The position numbers and the translations under genes were made by a program. A model generated the notes under the pieces. It saw only the letters and a program-made list of their open reading frames with translations. It was not told where the DNA came from and made no database searches. Below are positions 30,836-41,049 of a DNA stretch of 64,000 bases, piece after piece. Origin of the DNA: Betaproteobacteria bacterium (GTDB lineage: Bacteria; Pseudomonadota; Gammaproteobacteria; Burkholderiales; SG8-39). Each line of letters starts with the position of its first letter. Position 1 is the stretch's first letter. The stretch is taken from positions 1 to 64,000 of the forward strand of contig JACQTO010000149.1 in assembly GCA_016210745.1 (NCBI GenBank). The letters are read 5' to 3'.

Positions 30836-32671
30836 TTAGGTCGCGTCGATCACGACGCGGTTTCGCCCGCTCTTCTTGGCGCGGTAGAGCGCAGCGTCGG
30901 CGCGCGCCATCAAGATTTCGCCGCTGTCGGAGTCCGCTCGAAAGGCGGCGATTCCCACGCTCAGAGTGACCGAGACCGTACCGGCGCAAGGGCCCAAGCC
31001 CATGGGCGCTTCCTCGATCGCAAGCCGCACCTTCTCGCCGATCGCCGCAAGCGAATCCAGCGGGGCTTCGGGAAGGATCAGCAGGAACTCCTCACCGCCG
31101 TAACGCGCGACGAGATCCGACTTGCGCATGCAGGAGGCGATCCGACGGCTTATTTCTTTGAGTACGGCATCGCCGGCGAGATGTCCGTAGGTGTCGTTGA
31201 TTTGCTTGAAATGGTCGACATCGCATAGCGCGAGTCCGACGCGCGAGCGGTGCCTGCGCGCAAACGATAGGGCCTCCTCCAGGCGAACCATGCCATAGCG
31301 CTTGTTCTTGAGTCCGGTGAGCGAATCGGTGATGGCGCCGGTGTAATTGCGCGAATTGACCGCCGCAAGATTCAGGTGCGCGCCCAGATTGTTGAGCAGG
31401 GCATCATCGACGCGGACGCTTGCCGGGATCCCGATGCAGGCAAGCAGTCCCAGCAGCCGCGACTCGGAAACCACCGGCAACATGACCGTCAGCTCGGAGT
31501 CTTCACGGAGATCGCGCAGAGCCTGAACGCGGCACGCTTCTTCCACGAGCTGCCGCGGAACGCCTTGCAGCAGCTTCCGGAAGCGTCCGGAGTCCAAGGC
31601 GATCTCGGCTTCGAAAAAGCCCTCTCCATATTCCACCGATCCGCCACCGACCATGGTGCGTGTGGCGCAGATCCAGCCCCCGTCGGCGCACTCGAGGAAA
31701 AACGTCACGCGGCGCGGCGAAAGCCGCTCCATGATTACGCGGGCCACGCCGGTGGCCACTTCGCTTGTCTCCAGGCTCTTGGAGGCCTCGACCACCAGCC
31801 TGTAGAGCAGTTCCGATTCGGTATGGGCCGTCTCGATCCGGTCCACCTGGTCCTCGATACGCTCGGCCATGTGATTGAAATGGCGCCCGAGCAGCGCGAG
31901 TTCATCCTTGCCCAGAATCTTGGTGCGAGCCGATAAATGCCCGGCAGCAACGCGGGTCATCGATTCCATCAGCGCCTCGACCGGACGCATCACCAGCCGC
32001 CGGAACAGTAGCGTGACCAGTACCACGAGGATCACGGAGGAACCGAGCCCCATGATCAATATGCTTCGCTGGCGCTCGGTTCTGGCGCGCGCAAGCGGCG
32101 TCAGGTCGAAATCAACGGCAACGTAGCTGCGTGCTTCGTCGTCCTTCTGATGACAGAACCTGCACACGTCGGTGACCGGGATGGGACTGATCACGCGCAG
32201 CCCCGGTGCTCCGCTTGGAAGAGTTACGGCGGCGGAGGCGGGAAAATCCCCGGCGCGTGTGCTGTCGCAGGCCGGACACTCCGGATTGCCTTTGACCTCG
32301 ATCCGCGAGCCTATGGCGCCCTTGTCGGAGGCGGCCATGATCCTGCCGTCTCTTAAGAACACGAACACCCGTATGGCGAGGTTCTTGTGTACGATTTCGG
32401 CGGCCTCGGCGGTCAACGCCGACCACACGGCCGTTCCCGCGCCGCCCAGCATTGGTTCGGCAAAATCCCGGGAAATGATGGAACTCGTTATCCCTGCCTC
32501 GTGGATACGCTGCTCCAGGAACAGGTTCTCCTGCTGCTTGGCGACGACAGACCAAACGGTGGCCCCCGCAACCAGTGTGAGCAACAGCAGGCCGGATACG
32601 AGCTTGGCGGGAATACTGTTCCACCAGCGCACGCTTGCGTCGATGCCGGTCTGCTCCGCGTCCAGCTTCAT
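30836..32671 (-). CDS. Membrane diguanylate cyclase with CxxCH-containing periplasmic sensor, HAMP, GAF-like and GGDEF domains
   Basis: Two TM segments flanking PECPACDSTRAG...DVCRFCHQKDDE; RKSDLVARYGGEEFLLILPEA (active site plus RxxD I-site). Confidence 0.88.
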   Translation of the reverse strand: MKLDAEQTGIDASVRWWNSIPAKLVSGLLLLTLVAGATVWSVVAKQQENLFLEQRIHEAGITSSIISRDFAEPMLGGAGTAVWSALTAEAAEIVHKNLAIRVFVFLRDGRIMAASDKGAIGSRIEVKGNPECPACDSTRAGDFPASAAVTLPSGAPGLRVISPIPVTDVCRFCHQKDDEARSYVAVDFDLTPLARARTERQRSILIMGLGSSVILVVLVTLLFRRLVMRPVEALMESMTRVAAGHLSARTKILGKDELALLGRHFNHMAERIEDQVDRIETAHTESELLYRLVVEASKSLETSEVATGVARVIMERLSPRRVTFFLECADGGWICATRTMVGGGSVEYGEGFFEAEIALDSGRFRKLLQGVPRQLVEEACRVQALRDLREDSELTVMLPVVSESRLLGLLACIGIPASVRVDDALLNNLGAHLNLAAVNSRNYTGAITDSLTGLKNKRYGMVRLEEALSFARRHRSRVGLALCDVDHFKQINDTYGHLAGDAVLKEISRRIASCMRKSDLVARYGGEEFLLILPEAPLDSLAAIGEKVRLAIEEAPMGLGPCAGTVSVTLSVGIAAFRADSDSGEILMARADAALYRAKKSGRNRVVIDAT

Positions 32672-32732
32672 CCTGCCGAATGGTACAGATCTCGGCCACC
32701 TGCGTCACCGCAATAAGGAGTATCCGGCCCGT

Positions 32733-35255
32733 CTAGCGGGCAAGCTCGTAGCCCATTTCCGTGAAAAGCTTCACACATGCGTCCACAACGGCGGGATCGT
32801 AGCGGCTGCCGCGCCCGGCGCCGATCTCCTCGATGGCCTGGTCAATGCCCAGGCCCGGCCGATAGGGCCGGTGCGAAGCCATCGCTTCGACCACGTCGGC
32901 CACCGCGAGAATTTTCGCCTCGAAAATGATCGCATCGCCTTTCAGCCCTTGGGGATAGCCCGAGCCGTCCAGACGCTCGTGGTGCTGCAGCACAATTTGC
33001 GCAATCGGCCACGGGAATTCGATTCCCTTCAGAATGTCGTAGCCCGATTGGGGATGCGCCTTGATCAATTCGAATTCGAGCTTCGATAGCCGTCCCGGCT
33101 TGCTCAGGATCTCCGCTGGAATATGAATCTTGCCCAGGTCGTGCACGATGGCGCCCAGGCGAATGCCGGCGAGTTGCTCCTCTTCGAGCCCCAGCAGTTT
33201 TGCAATGGCGACCGCAAGATCGGCGACGCGGTGCTGGTGGCCGGCGGTGTAGGGATCGCGCGCCTCGACAGTCGCGGCCACAACCTCGACCGATTCCTCG
33301 AGGCTCTTGCGCAAGCGATCCTGGTGCATTTGGCGGTCTTGCAACGCCTGGTCGCGCTCGGCGCGGGTGCGCCGAGCCAGGATGCCGTAGGCCAGATCGT
33401 TGGCCAGCTCGACCAGCAGTCTGACCTCGTGTTCATCGAACACGCCGGTTTCATGGGCGTAGATGCTCAAGACGCCAAAGGTGGTTCCGTTGGCCAGCAA
33501 GGGCAAAACGGCATTAGCGGCGAAACCGCGCTTGAGCGCTTCCTCGCGCCAGCGGGGAAATGCCGGATCGGTGGCGATATCGTTGCAGACCACTGGTCCT
33601 CCGGTTCGCCGGACCCTATCGGCGAGGGGTGCGCCGCCCTCCGCCGACCTATCGATGTTTGCGCTAACGGTTTGCACGTAGCCGTAATCGGTGCCCGCCT
33701 GTGCCAGCGTGTGGAACGATTGGCCTTCGCGCGCAAATTCGGCCACCCAAGCACGGCTGAAGCCGCCCTCCGTTACCAACAACGTGCATACCTCATTGAG
33801 CAATTGGGTTTCGTCGGAGGAGCGTATCAACGCTTCGTTGCAGGCGTTGATCGCCCCCAAGGCGCGATTGAGCCGGCGCAAGTCCTCTTCGCGAACGAGG
33901 TTGTCGAGCGCGAATGAGATATCGGTTGCCATCTCCTCGAGCGTGGCAATCAGATCATCGGTGAAATAGCCGGGCTCGTCGGAGTAAAAGTTGATAGCGC
34001 CGATCACCGCGTTGCCCTGGCGAATCGGAAACTTGGCCGCGGCGCGCACGCCGACACGCCGCGCCAAGTCATGCCACGGGGCCATGGCGGGGTCAGTGAG
34101 GAAGTCGTTGCTGACCACGTGCTTGCCCGAAGCGAGCGTGCGCCCGGTCAGTCCGCGCCTCGAGGCGCCGCTGACGTCTCCCGTATTGTCCAACTGATCG
34201 ATATAGCCGGCATCCGACCCATACCTGGCCATCGGCTTCAGCCGTTGATCGTCCTTGTCGATCAAACCGATCCAGGCGAAAATGAATTTTCCGTGCTCCA
34301 CCGCGATGCGGCACACCGCCGGGAACAACTCGTCCCTGCTGGTGCAGCGGACGATGGTCTTGTTGGTCTGTGAAAGCACTTCGTAGAGATCTTTCTGCCG
34401 CGCCAGCGCCACCTCGGCGAGTTTGCGCAGGGTGATGTCCTGCCCGACGCCGCGGTAACCGCGAAACCGCCGGTTCTCATCGAATACGGGCAAACCGCTG
34501 GTGCTCACGTAGCGTGGTTTCCCTTCCCGATTGGTGGTCTTGAACTCGAAATTGCGGAAAGGCAGGTGCGCTTCGAGTTGGCGCCGGTATTCGGCCCATT
34601 GCCCTCCGGTGACGTCCGTGTTGGGTATCTCCCAGCGCGTCTTGCCGATCAGATCGCCAGTTGGCATGCTCGCCTTGTCGAAGAACTCCCTGGAAAACCA
34701 GGTAAACCGCAGGTGTTCGTCCTGCTCCCAGTACCAGTCCGAGGCGAGCTCGGTCAGTTCGCGAAAGCGCGCCTCGCTCGCGCTCAATTTCCTGACGGCG
34801 GCTTCGAGCGCCTCGGTGCGCTCGGCAACGCGTCGCTCGAGCGTCTCGTTTGCCGTGCGCAGGTGACCCTCCATGCGCTTTCGCTCGATCGCGTAACGCA
34901 GGGTGCGCGCGATCATTGCCCCGCTGGATTCCCCCTTGACGAGATAATCCTGCGCGCCTTGCCGGATCGCCTCGCGCCCGAGGTTCTCGTCGTCGAATCC
35001 AGTTAGCACCACCAGAGGAAGTGCGGGATTGCGCTCGGCAAGCGAGCGCACTGTGGCGAGCCCGCGGCTGTCGGGCAGGTCGAGATCGCTCAGTACAGCG
35101 TCGAAGTGATCCGCGTCGATGCGCGAGAGCGCCTCGGCGAGCCGCTTGCCCCGAACGAGCGCGTACTCACCCGGGGCGTGCCCGGCCAGAGCGCCCTCCA
35201 CGAGCAGCGCATCGTCCTCACTGTCTTCAAGCAGCAGAAGCCTTACAACAGACAC
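32733..35255 (-). CDS. REC-PAS-GAF-GAF-HD-GYP response regulator
   Basis: LLLEDSEDDALLVEGAL; FDAVLSDLDLPDSRGL; HDLGKIHIPAEILSKPG; HHERLDGSGYPQGLKGD. Confidence 0.9.
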   Translation of the reverse strand: MSVVRLLLLEDSEDDALLVEGALAGHAPGEYALVRGKRLAEALSRIDADHFDAVLSDLDLPDSRGLATVRSLAERNPALPLVVLTGFDDENLGREAIRQGAQDYLVKGESSGAMIARTLRYAIERKRMEGHLRTANETLERRVAERTEALEAAVRKLSASEARFRELTELASDWYWEQDEHLRFTWFSREFFDKASMPTGDLIGKTRWEIPNTDVTGGQWAEYRRQLEAHLPFRNFEFKTTNREGKPRYVSTSGLPVFDENRRFRGYRGVGQDITLRKLAEVALARQKDLYEVLSQTNKTIVRCTSRDELFPAVCRIAVEHGKFIFAWIGLIDKDDQRLKPMARYGSDAGYIDQLDNTGDVSGASRRGLTGRTLASGKHVVSNDFLTDPAMAPWHDLARRVGVRAAAKFPIRQGNAVIGAINFYSDEPGYFTDDLIATLEEMATDISFALDNLVREEDLRRLNRALGAINACNEALIRSSDETQLLNEVCTLLVTEGGFSRAWVAEFAREGQSFHTLAQAGTDYGYVQTVSANIDRSAEGGAPLADRVRRTGGPVVCNDIATDPAFPRWREEALKRGFAANAVLPLLANGTTFGVLSIYAHETGVFDEHEVRLLVELANDLAYGILARRTRAERDQALQDRQMHQDRLRKSLEESVEVVAATVEARDPYTAGHQHRVADLAVAIAKLLGLEEEQLAGIRLGAIVHDLGKIHIPAEILSKPGRLSKLEFELIKAHPQSGYDILKGIEFPWPIAQIVLQHHERLDGSGYPQGLKGDAIIFEAKILAVADVVEAMASHRPYRPGLGIDQAIEEIGAGRGSRYDPAVVDACVKLFTEMGYELAR

Positions 35256-35539
35256 CGATTCAATCCTTCAAGTGCAGCTGCATGCAACGGGGATATATGC
35301 ATGGGTCATATTGTCTTCCAGTTTCGAATGCTGGACCAGCAAATCGATTGTTATTAAACGCTTATGGACTCGGCGCGGTGCGACCAAAGCCCTGATCTGC
35401 GCGGGGCGCAAATGAAAGCGGCGCATCTTCCACGCGTCGCGCAGTCGCAGACCGCCCGGACCGCGCATCATGCGATCGATCGTCCGCGGCAAATAGCGGG
35501 AGAACCCTGCAATCGCTGTAAGGAAATGCCCGACGAACG

Positions 35540-37690
35540 TCAGCGTGACAGCTCGTACCCCTTCTCTTTGAACAGCTTCACGCAGGCGTCGACTATCGTC
35601 GGTTCGAAGTGCTTGCCGCGACCGGCGCTGATCTCGTCGATGGCCTTATCGATGCCCGTGCCCGGGCGATAGGGACGGTGCGAGGCCATCGCTTCGACAA
35701 CGTCGGCTACGGCGAGAATCTTCGCCTCGAGCACGATCTGATCGCCCTTCAGCCCCTGCGGATAGCCTGAGCCGTCCAGACGCTCGTGGTGCTGCAGCAC
35801 GATCTGCGCGATCGGCCAGGGAAATTCGATCCCTTTGAGGATTTCGAACCCGGCTGCCGGATGCTGCCTGATCAAATCGAACTCGACATTGGTGAGTTTC
35901 CCCGGTTTGCTGAGAATTTCGGCGGGGACGTGAATCTTGCCCAGGTCATGCACGATGCCGCCGAGGCGAAGGCCCGCAATCTGTTCGGCCTCCAGCCCCA
36001 GCACTTGCGCGATGGCGACGGCAAGATCGGCGACGCGGCGCTGGTGGCCGGCGGTGTAGGGATCGCGCGCCTCGATCGTGGCCGCCACTACTTCGACGGA
36101 ATCTTCCAGGCTCTTGCGCAGCCGCTCCTGGTGCAACTCCCGCTCGCGCCATGCCTCATCGCGCTCGACGCGGGTGCGCCGGGCAACGATGCCGTAGGCC
36201 AGATCGCCGGCGAGTTCGACCAATAGCTTGACCTCGTTATCGTCGAATACGCCAATTTCATTGGCGTAAATGCTTAAAATGCCAAAAGCGGTTCCATTGG
36301 TCATCAGCGGCAGAGCGATATTGGAAGCAAAACCGCGCTTGAGCGCTTCCGCGCGCCAACGCGGAAAGGCGGGATCGGTGGCGATGTCGTTGCAGACGAC
36401 AGGTTTCCCCGTACGCCGGGCAGTATCGGCGAGCGGTGCCCCGCCCTCGGCCGACCTGTCGATGCTTGCGTCGACGGCCGCTTGGAAGCCGTCATCTGTC
36501 CCCGCCTGCGCCAGCCGGCGAAACGGCGGACCCTCGTCTGAAAATTCGGCTACCCAGGCACGGCTGAAGCCGCCCTGCGTCACCAGGAGCGCGCACACTT
36601 CATCGAGCAGTTGGGCCTCGCCGGAGGATCGTATCAATGCCTCGTTGCAGGCGTTGATGGTTGTCAGCGCCCGGTTGAGCCGGCGCAGGTCGGTTTCGGC
36701 GCGCTTGCGTTCGGAAATATCGCGCGAGTTGACGACGATCCCTTGCGTGGCCGGATCGGCGATCGCGTTCCTTGCGATCGACTCCAGCGTCACCGTATGG
36801 CCGTCCTTGTGTCGGGTGCGGAACTCAGACGGGTGAAGAACGCCGGGATCGCCCAGGGCTTGCTCAAGCACTGCCGCCGCCGCCGGCAGGTCGACCGGAT
36901 GCACGAATTCCAGAAAGCTACGGCCCCGTACCTCGTCGGCCTCATATCCCGCGAGCCGCTTGATCGAGGGGCTGGCGTAGGCGATCGCGCCGTGCGTATC
37001 GATGACCGTCACCAAGTCCGATGCATTTTCGATCAGCGAGCGGAACCGCTGCTCGCTCTGCCGCAGGGCAGCGGTTTGCTCCAGCACCCTTTGTTCCAGA
37101 TGTTGGTTGAGGTCTTCGAGGGCCTGCTGCGTTGCGGCCAGTTCTCGGTTCTGCAGCACCGCATTCTCATAGGTGGAGACCAGCAGACTGAGGATCCGCG
37201 GTCCATGCGCGTCCACCGTGTGGGTGTGCCCGGCCAGGCGGATGCTCACTTTTCTGCGTTCCTGCCCCGGCGGCGGCACCGGCGGATGCGCGAGCAGCGA
37301 TTCGATGCGCGAAATGAGCGAAGGAATGTTGTAGGGTTTGGTCAGGTAGGCATCGGCACCCGCTTTCAAACCTCGGATCACGTCTTCGGGATCGGAGAGC
37401 ATCGTCAGCAGAATCACCGGCGTGGCTTTCAGCATCGGCTCGTCGCGAATGGCTTCGCACATCCGATAGCCGTCCATCAGCGGCATGTTGATGTCGCTTA
37501 TTACGACGTCGGGGCGGTGCGCCCTGGCCAAGGAGAGACCCTCGGCGCCATTAGTTGCCGCGATTACCTGATAGCCTGCTTGCTCGAGGGTGCGGCGCAG
37601 CAGCTCGACCTGGACCGGGCTGTCCTCGACGATGAGGATGGTCGCCGCGGGCGCGCCCCGCGACGTTCCTTTCTCGTTTCCTGCAATCAT
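35540..37690 (-). CDS. REC-PAS-GAF-HD-GYP response regulator
   Basis: ILIVEDSPVQVELLRRTL; PDVVISDINMPLMDGYRM; HDLGKIHVPAEILSKPG; HHERLDGSGYPQGLKGD. Confidence 0.9.
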   Translation of the reverse strand: MIAGNEKGTSRGAPAATILIVEDSPVQVELLRRTLEQAGYQVIAATNGAEGLSLARAHRPDVVISDINMPLMDGYRMCEAIRDEPMLKATPVILLTMLSDPEDVIRGLKAGADAYLTKPYNIPSLISRIESLLAHPPVPPPGQERRKVSIRLAGHTHTVDAHGPRILSLLVSTYENAVLQNRELAATQQALEDLNQHLEQRVLEQTAALRQSEQRFRSLIENASDLVTVIDTHGAIAYASPSIKRLAGYEADEVRGRSFLEFVHPVDLPAAAAVLEQALGDPGVLHPSEFRTRHKDGHTVTLESIARNAIADPATQGIVVNSRDISERKRAETDLRRLNRALTTINACNEALIRSSGEAQLLDEVCALLVTQGGFSRAWVAEFSDEGPPFRRLAQAGTDDGFQAAVDASIDRSAEGGAPLADTARRTGKPVVCNDIATDPAFPRWRAEALKRGFASNIALPLMTNGTAFGILSIYANEIGVFDDNEVKLLVELAGDLAYGIVARRTRVERDEAWRERELHQERLRKSLEDSVEVVAATIEARDPYTAGHQRRVADLAVAIAQVLGLEAEQIAGLRLGGIVHDLGKIHVPAEILSKPGKLTNVEFDLIRQHPAAGFEILKGIEFPWPIAQIVLQHHERLDGSGYPQGLKGDQIVLEAKILAVADVVEAMASHRPYRPGTGIDKAIDEISAGRGKHFEPTIVDACVKLFKEKGYELSR

Positions 37691-38787
37691 GATCGTGTCA
37701 CTCCATTGCAATCGGCGCTGCTCGCCGCCTCGATCAAGGCCGGTGCGATTTGTTCGATCGGTAGTACAAGCCTCGCCGCGCCCAATTCGATGGCGCGCCT
37801 GGGCATGCCGAAGACCACGCTCGTCTCCTCGTCCTGGGCGATGGTGAGGCCCCCGGCGCGGGCGATGTCCTGCATCCCCTGCGCCCCGTCTTGCCCCATG
37901 CCGGTGAGCAGGACGCCGGCCGCGCTATCGCGGTGATAGCGCGCAAGTGAACTCAGAGCAATATCGACCGATGGGCGGTGTCCGGCCAGGGGAACCGAGG
38001 CTGAACAGCGGAACCTTCCCGAATCGTCGATTTCGAGATGCCGGTCGTCGGGTGGAAAATAGGCGACGCCCGAAAGCGGCAACGCACCCTGCTCGGCGAT
38101 GCGGACCGCGATTCGGCAACCGCCTGCCAGCCATTGCACCAGTCCCTGTAGGAATCCATGGGCGATGTGCTGTACGCACAGGATCGGCAGCGCAAAGTCG
38201 GCCGGCAGACCCCCGAGCAGCTTCTGCAGCGCCTGCGGCCCGCCAGTGGAGGCGCCGATGCCGATGATTCGCGGCCGCGTTCCGGTAAAGCCAGGTAACG
38301 GCGACGCCGGTTTCTCGGCGATCGGCTCGAGCGCGGGCCGATGCCTGCGGATGACCTTGACCCCGGCGAGGATCCTGATCTTCTGGATGAGATCGTGCGC
38401 CGTGATGCCGAAGTCGGCTGCGAGTCCTCCGCGCGGTTTGGCCAGAATATCGAGCGCTCCGGCCTCTAGAATGCGGAAGATATTGTGCGTTTGATCCGCC
38501 TGCACCGAGACGCTCAGCACCAGGATGGGAAGGGGATGCCGCGCCATCACTTCCCGCGTCATCGCCAAGCCGTCCATGGTCGGCATATGCAGGTCGGTAA
38601 CGATGACATCGGGCAGAATCTTGGGTATCAGCTCCAGCGCTTCCCGGCCGTTTCCGGCTGCGCCGACGATTTCTATTTCCGGCGAGGTTGCGAGCATTCT
38701 ACGGATGATCTCGATCGACAGCGGCGAGTCGTCGACGAGCAGGAGGCGTATTTTGCGTCCGCTGCCGTTTTGCAACTGCGAGTTCAT
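37687..38787 (-). CDS. cheB: Chemotaxis response regulator protein-glutamate methylesterase CheB
   Basis: RLLLVDDSPLSIEIIRRML; DVIVTDLHMPTMDGL; IIGIGASTGGPQALQKLLGGLP; VLLTGMGQDGAQGM. Confidence 0.93.
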   Translation of the reverse strand: MNSQLQNGSGRKIRLLLVDDSPLSIEIIRRMLATSPEIEIVGAAGNGREALELIPKILPDVIVTDLHMPTMDGLAMTREVMARHPLPILVLSVSVQADQTHNIFRILEAGALDILAKPRGGLAADFGITAHDLIQKIRILAGVKVIRRHRPALEPIAEKPASPLPGFTGTRPRIIGIGASTGGPQALQKLLGGLPADFALPILCVQHIAHGFLQGLVQWLAGGCRIAVRIAEQGALPLSGVAYFPPDDRHLEIDDSGRFRCSASVPLAGHRPSVDIALSSLARYHRDSAAGVLLTGMGQDGAQGMQDIARAGGLTIAQDEETSVVFGMPRRAIELGAARLVLPIEQIAPALIEAASSADCNGVTRS

Positions 38788-41015
38788 CAGATCAACCTTT
38801 CGAGGCAGTCGAGCAGCATCTGCTGATCGAACTCGGGCTTGGTGATGTAGGCATTCGCCCCCGCGTCCAGTCCGCGCCTCTTGTCCTCATCGGAGGCAAG
38901 CGCGGTCACCAGGATAATCGGCAGCTCGGCGTATTTGGCTTCGCCGCGGATCTTTTGCGCGAGAGCGAGCCCGTCCATGTTCGGCATGGTGATGTCGGTG
39001 ACCACGGCGTCGAAGGGCCGCGTGGCAAGTTTGTTGTAAGCCTCCAGGCCGTCGGCGGCCGTCACCACGTCGTAGCCGGCGGCCTCGAGTATGCGCGCCT
39101 CCTGCGTGCGGGTGGTGATGCTGTCCTCGACGAGCAGCACCAGTTTCTTTTGCGCGAGCGCCTCGGTTTCCTTCGGCGGCGCGGCTGCAGCCGCATGAGT
39201 GCGCATCGAGGCAAGCAGGTCCTGAATATTTACAACCATGCAGATCTCGCCGCTGTCGAGAATGGTCGCGCCGGCGACGTTGCGCACGCGCCGCAGCAGA
39301 GCGCTTTGCGGTTTGAGGATGACCTCCTGCTCGTCGAGCAGCTCGTCGACGAGAACGCCGAAGATCTCGTCCTCCAGCGACAGCAGCACGCATGGAGAAG
39401 CGTCCTGCGCGTCGCGCTCCTTGGCGGGCTGCATCGCCCGCGGCAGCTCCAGGAGTTCCGCCAGTCCGGCGATCGAAACCGGCCGGCCGCCCAGCGAGAC
39501 CGTCTGCCTGCCCTCGACGGTGAAGATGTCTTTGGAAGCGACCATTCTCGAACCGAGCACCGATTCGGCCGGCAAGCCGTAGGGATGGCCGTTGGCCTGG
39601 ACGATCAACACCCGCACGGTGGCCAGAGTGACCGGCAGCCGTATGCGGATGCTCATTCCGCGGCCGGGCGAGGAATCGACCTGGATCGAGCCTTTCAGGC
39701 GCTCGACGTTCGCGCGCACCACGTCGAGCCCGACGCCGCGCCCCGAGACGTTGGTCACGAAACCTGCCGTCGAGAGACCCGAGGCGAATATCAGCGAATG
39801 AATTTGCGCGGGGGCCATGGCGGCAAGGGTTTCTTCGCTCGCCAATCCTCGCTTTACGGCGGCGCGCCCGATCGCCCCCGTGTCCAGGCCGCGCCCATCG
39901 TCGCTCAAGTCGATCAGAACGCTGTTTGCGGTCTGACTTGCTGTGATCCGCACCTGGCCGATTCGCGGTTTGCCCATTTGCTCGCGCACCTCGGGGGCTT
40001 CGATGCCGTGGTGGACGGCGTTGCGCAGCATGTGCATCAAGGGGTCCTTCATCTCTTCGAGGATGCGCTTGTCCGCGTTCGTATCCTCGCCCTCGAGCAC
40101 CAGTTCGACCTCCTTGCCGTGTTCCTGCGCAATATCGTGCACCATGCGTGGAAACAGCCTGAACACGGTCGATAGCGGCAGCAGCCGGATGAGCCGAATA
40201 CCGCTCTCCAGCTCGCCGGCGATGGCCTCCAGGCGCGCGCTGTCTTCGCCGCAGCCGGCGCGCAATTGGCCCAGTTGCCCCTTCACGCGCCCCAGGCGCT
40301 CGAGCAAGGCCGGGCTCGGCCTGGGCGCGTCTTGCCTGCGGGTCTCTCCCCGGCGTATCCCCGATCCAAGGCGCGCTTGGCGTGCGCCTTCCTCCCGCTC
40401 CCATTCCTCGCAGAAGTCGATCAGCGCATCGATATCGGCGAGCCGGCGTGCCGCGCGGGTCTTGGTGACGGTGAGCTCCCCGGCTTGCGTCATCAGCGCA
40501 TCGAGCTTTTTCGGCTCCACGCGCACCGATTCGATACGGAATGGCGCCGATGGCGCCGGACTCGATTGCGGCGGTTCGGTCCCCGCGTCCTGCGTGAAGG
40601 CACTTGGCCTTGCGGCGGAATCTTCGGCAACCACCTTCGCCGATCCCGGCGCGATCGCCGTTGCTTCCCCGGTGTGAATATCGTCCGAGGTTCCGTCGCC
40701 GACAGCCTCCTTCACCCGCGCGCGAACCTCGCCCAACCCGCTCGACATGCGTCCGATCAGTTCCGGATTCAGCGCCTGCGCCCCGCGCCGCGCTGCGTTC
40801 AGGCCGTCCTCGAGCCGGTGCGCAATCGCCTGGATGCCGTGCAAGCCCAGCATGCGCGCCGCGCCTTTCAGGCTGTGCGCATTGCGAAACGCTTCTTCCA
40901 CCAACGTCTGGTCACCCGGCTTCTTCTCCAGGCCGAGCAGCGCGTCGTCGAGATGCTGGAGATGCTCCTCGGCCTCGGTCCTGAACAGATCGCGCAGCGT
41001 CTTGTCCTCGATCAT
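38787..41015 (-). CDS. cheA: CheA-type hybrid chemotaxis histidine kinase with C-terminal REC
   Basis: FRNAHSLKGAARMLG HPT; DPLMHMLRNAVHHGIE N-box; GRGVGLDVVRANVERLKG; C-terminal REC FDAVVTDITMPNMDG. Confidence 0.93.
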   Translation of the reverse strand: MIEDKTLRDLFRTEAEEHLQHLDDALLGLEKKPGDQTLVEEAFRNAHSLKGAARMLGLHGIQAIAHRLEDGLNAARRGAQALNPELIGRMSSGLGEVRARVKEAVGDGTSDDIHTGEATAIAPGSAKVVAEDSAARPSAFTQDAGTEPPQSSPAPSAPFRIESVRVEPKKLDALMTQAGELTVTKTRAARRLADIDALIDFCEEWEREEGARQARLGSGIRRGETRRQDAPRPSPALLERLGRVKGQLGQLRAGCGEDSARLEAIAGELESGIRLIRLLPLSTVFRLFPRMVHDIAQEHGKEVELVLEGEDTNADKRILEEMKDPLMHMLRNAVHHGIEAPEVREQMGKPRIGQVRITASQTANSVLIDLSDDGRGLDTGAIGRAAVKRGLASEETLAAMAPAQIHSLIFASGLSTAGFVTNVSGRGVGLDVVRANVERLKGSIQVDSSPGRGMSIRIRLPVTLATVRVLIVQANGHPYGLPAESVLGSRMVASKDIFTVEGRQTVSLGGRPVSIAGLAELLELPRAMQPAKERDAQDASPCVLLSLEDEIFGVLVDELLDEQEVILKPQSALLRRVRNVAGATILDSGEICMVVNIQDLLASMRTHAAAAAPPKETEALAQKKLVLLVEDSITTRTQEARILEAAGYDVVTAADGLEAYNKLATRPFDAVVTDITMPNMDGLALAQKIRGEAKYAELPIILVTALASDEDKRRGLDAGANAYITKPEFDQQMLLDCLERLI

Positions 41016-41049
41016 GTCCTCTCCGTCCGAATATCCCGTCGCGCGCGTG

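Noticed and set aside
35260-35310. Possible sixth, degraded palindromic element (TTCAATCCTTCAAGTGCAGCTGCATGCAACG)
   Set aside because: Only the loop-proximal part resembles the family; no matching second arm, so too weak to call
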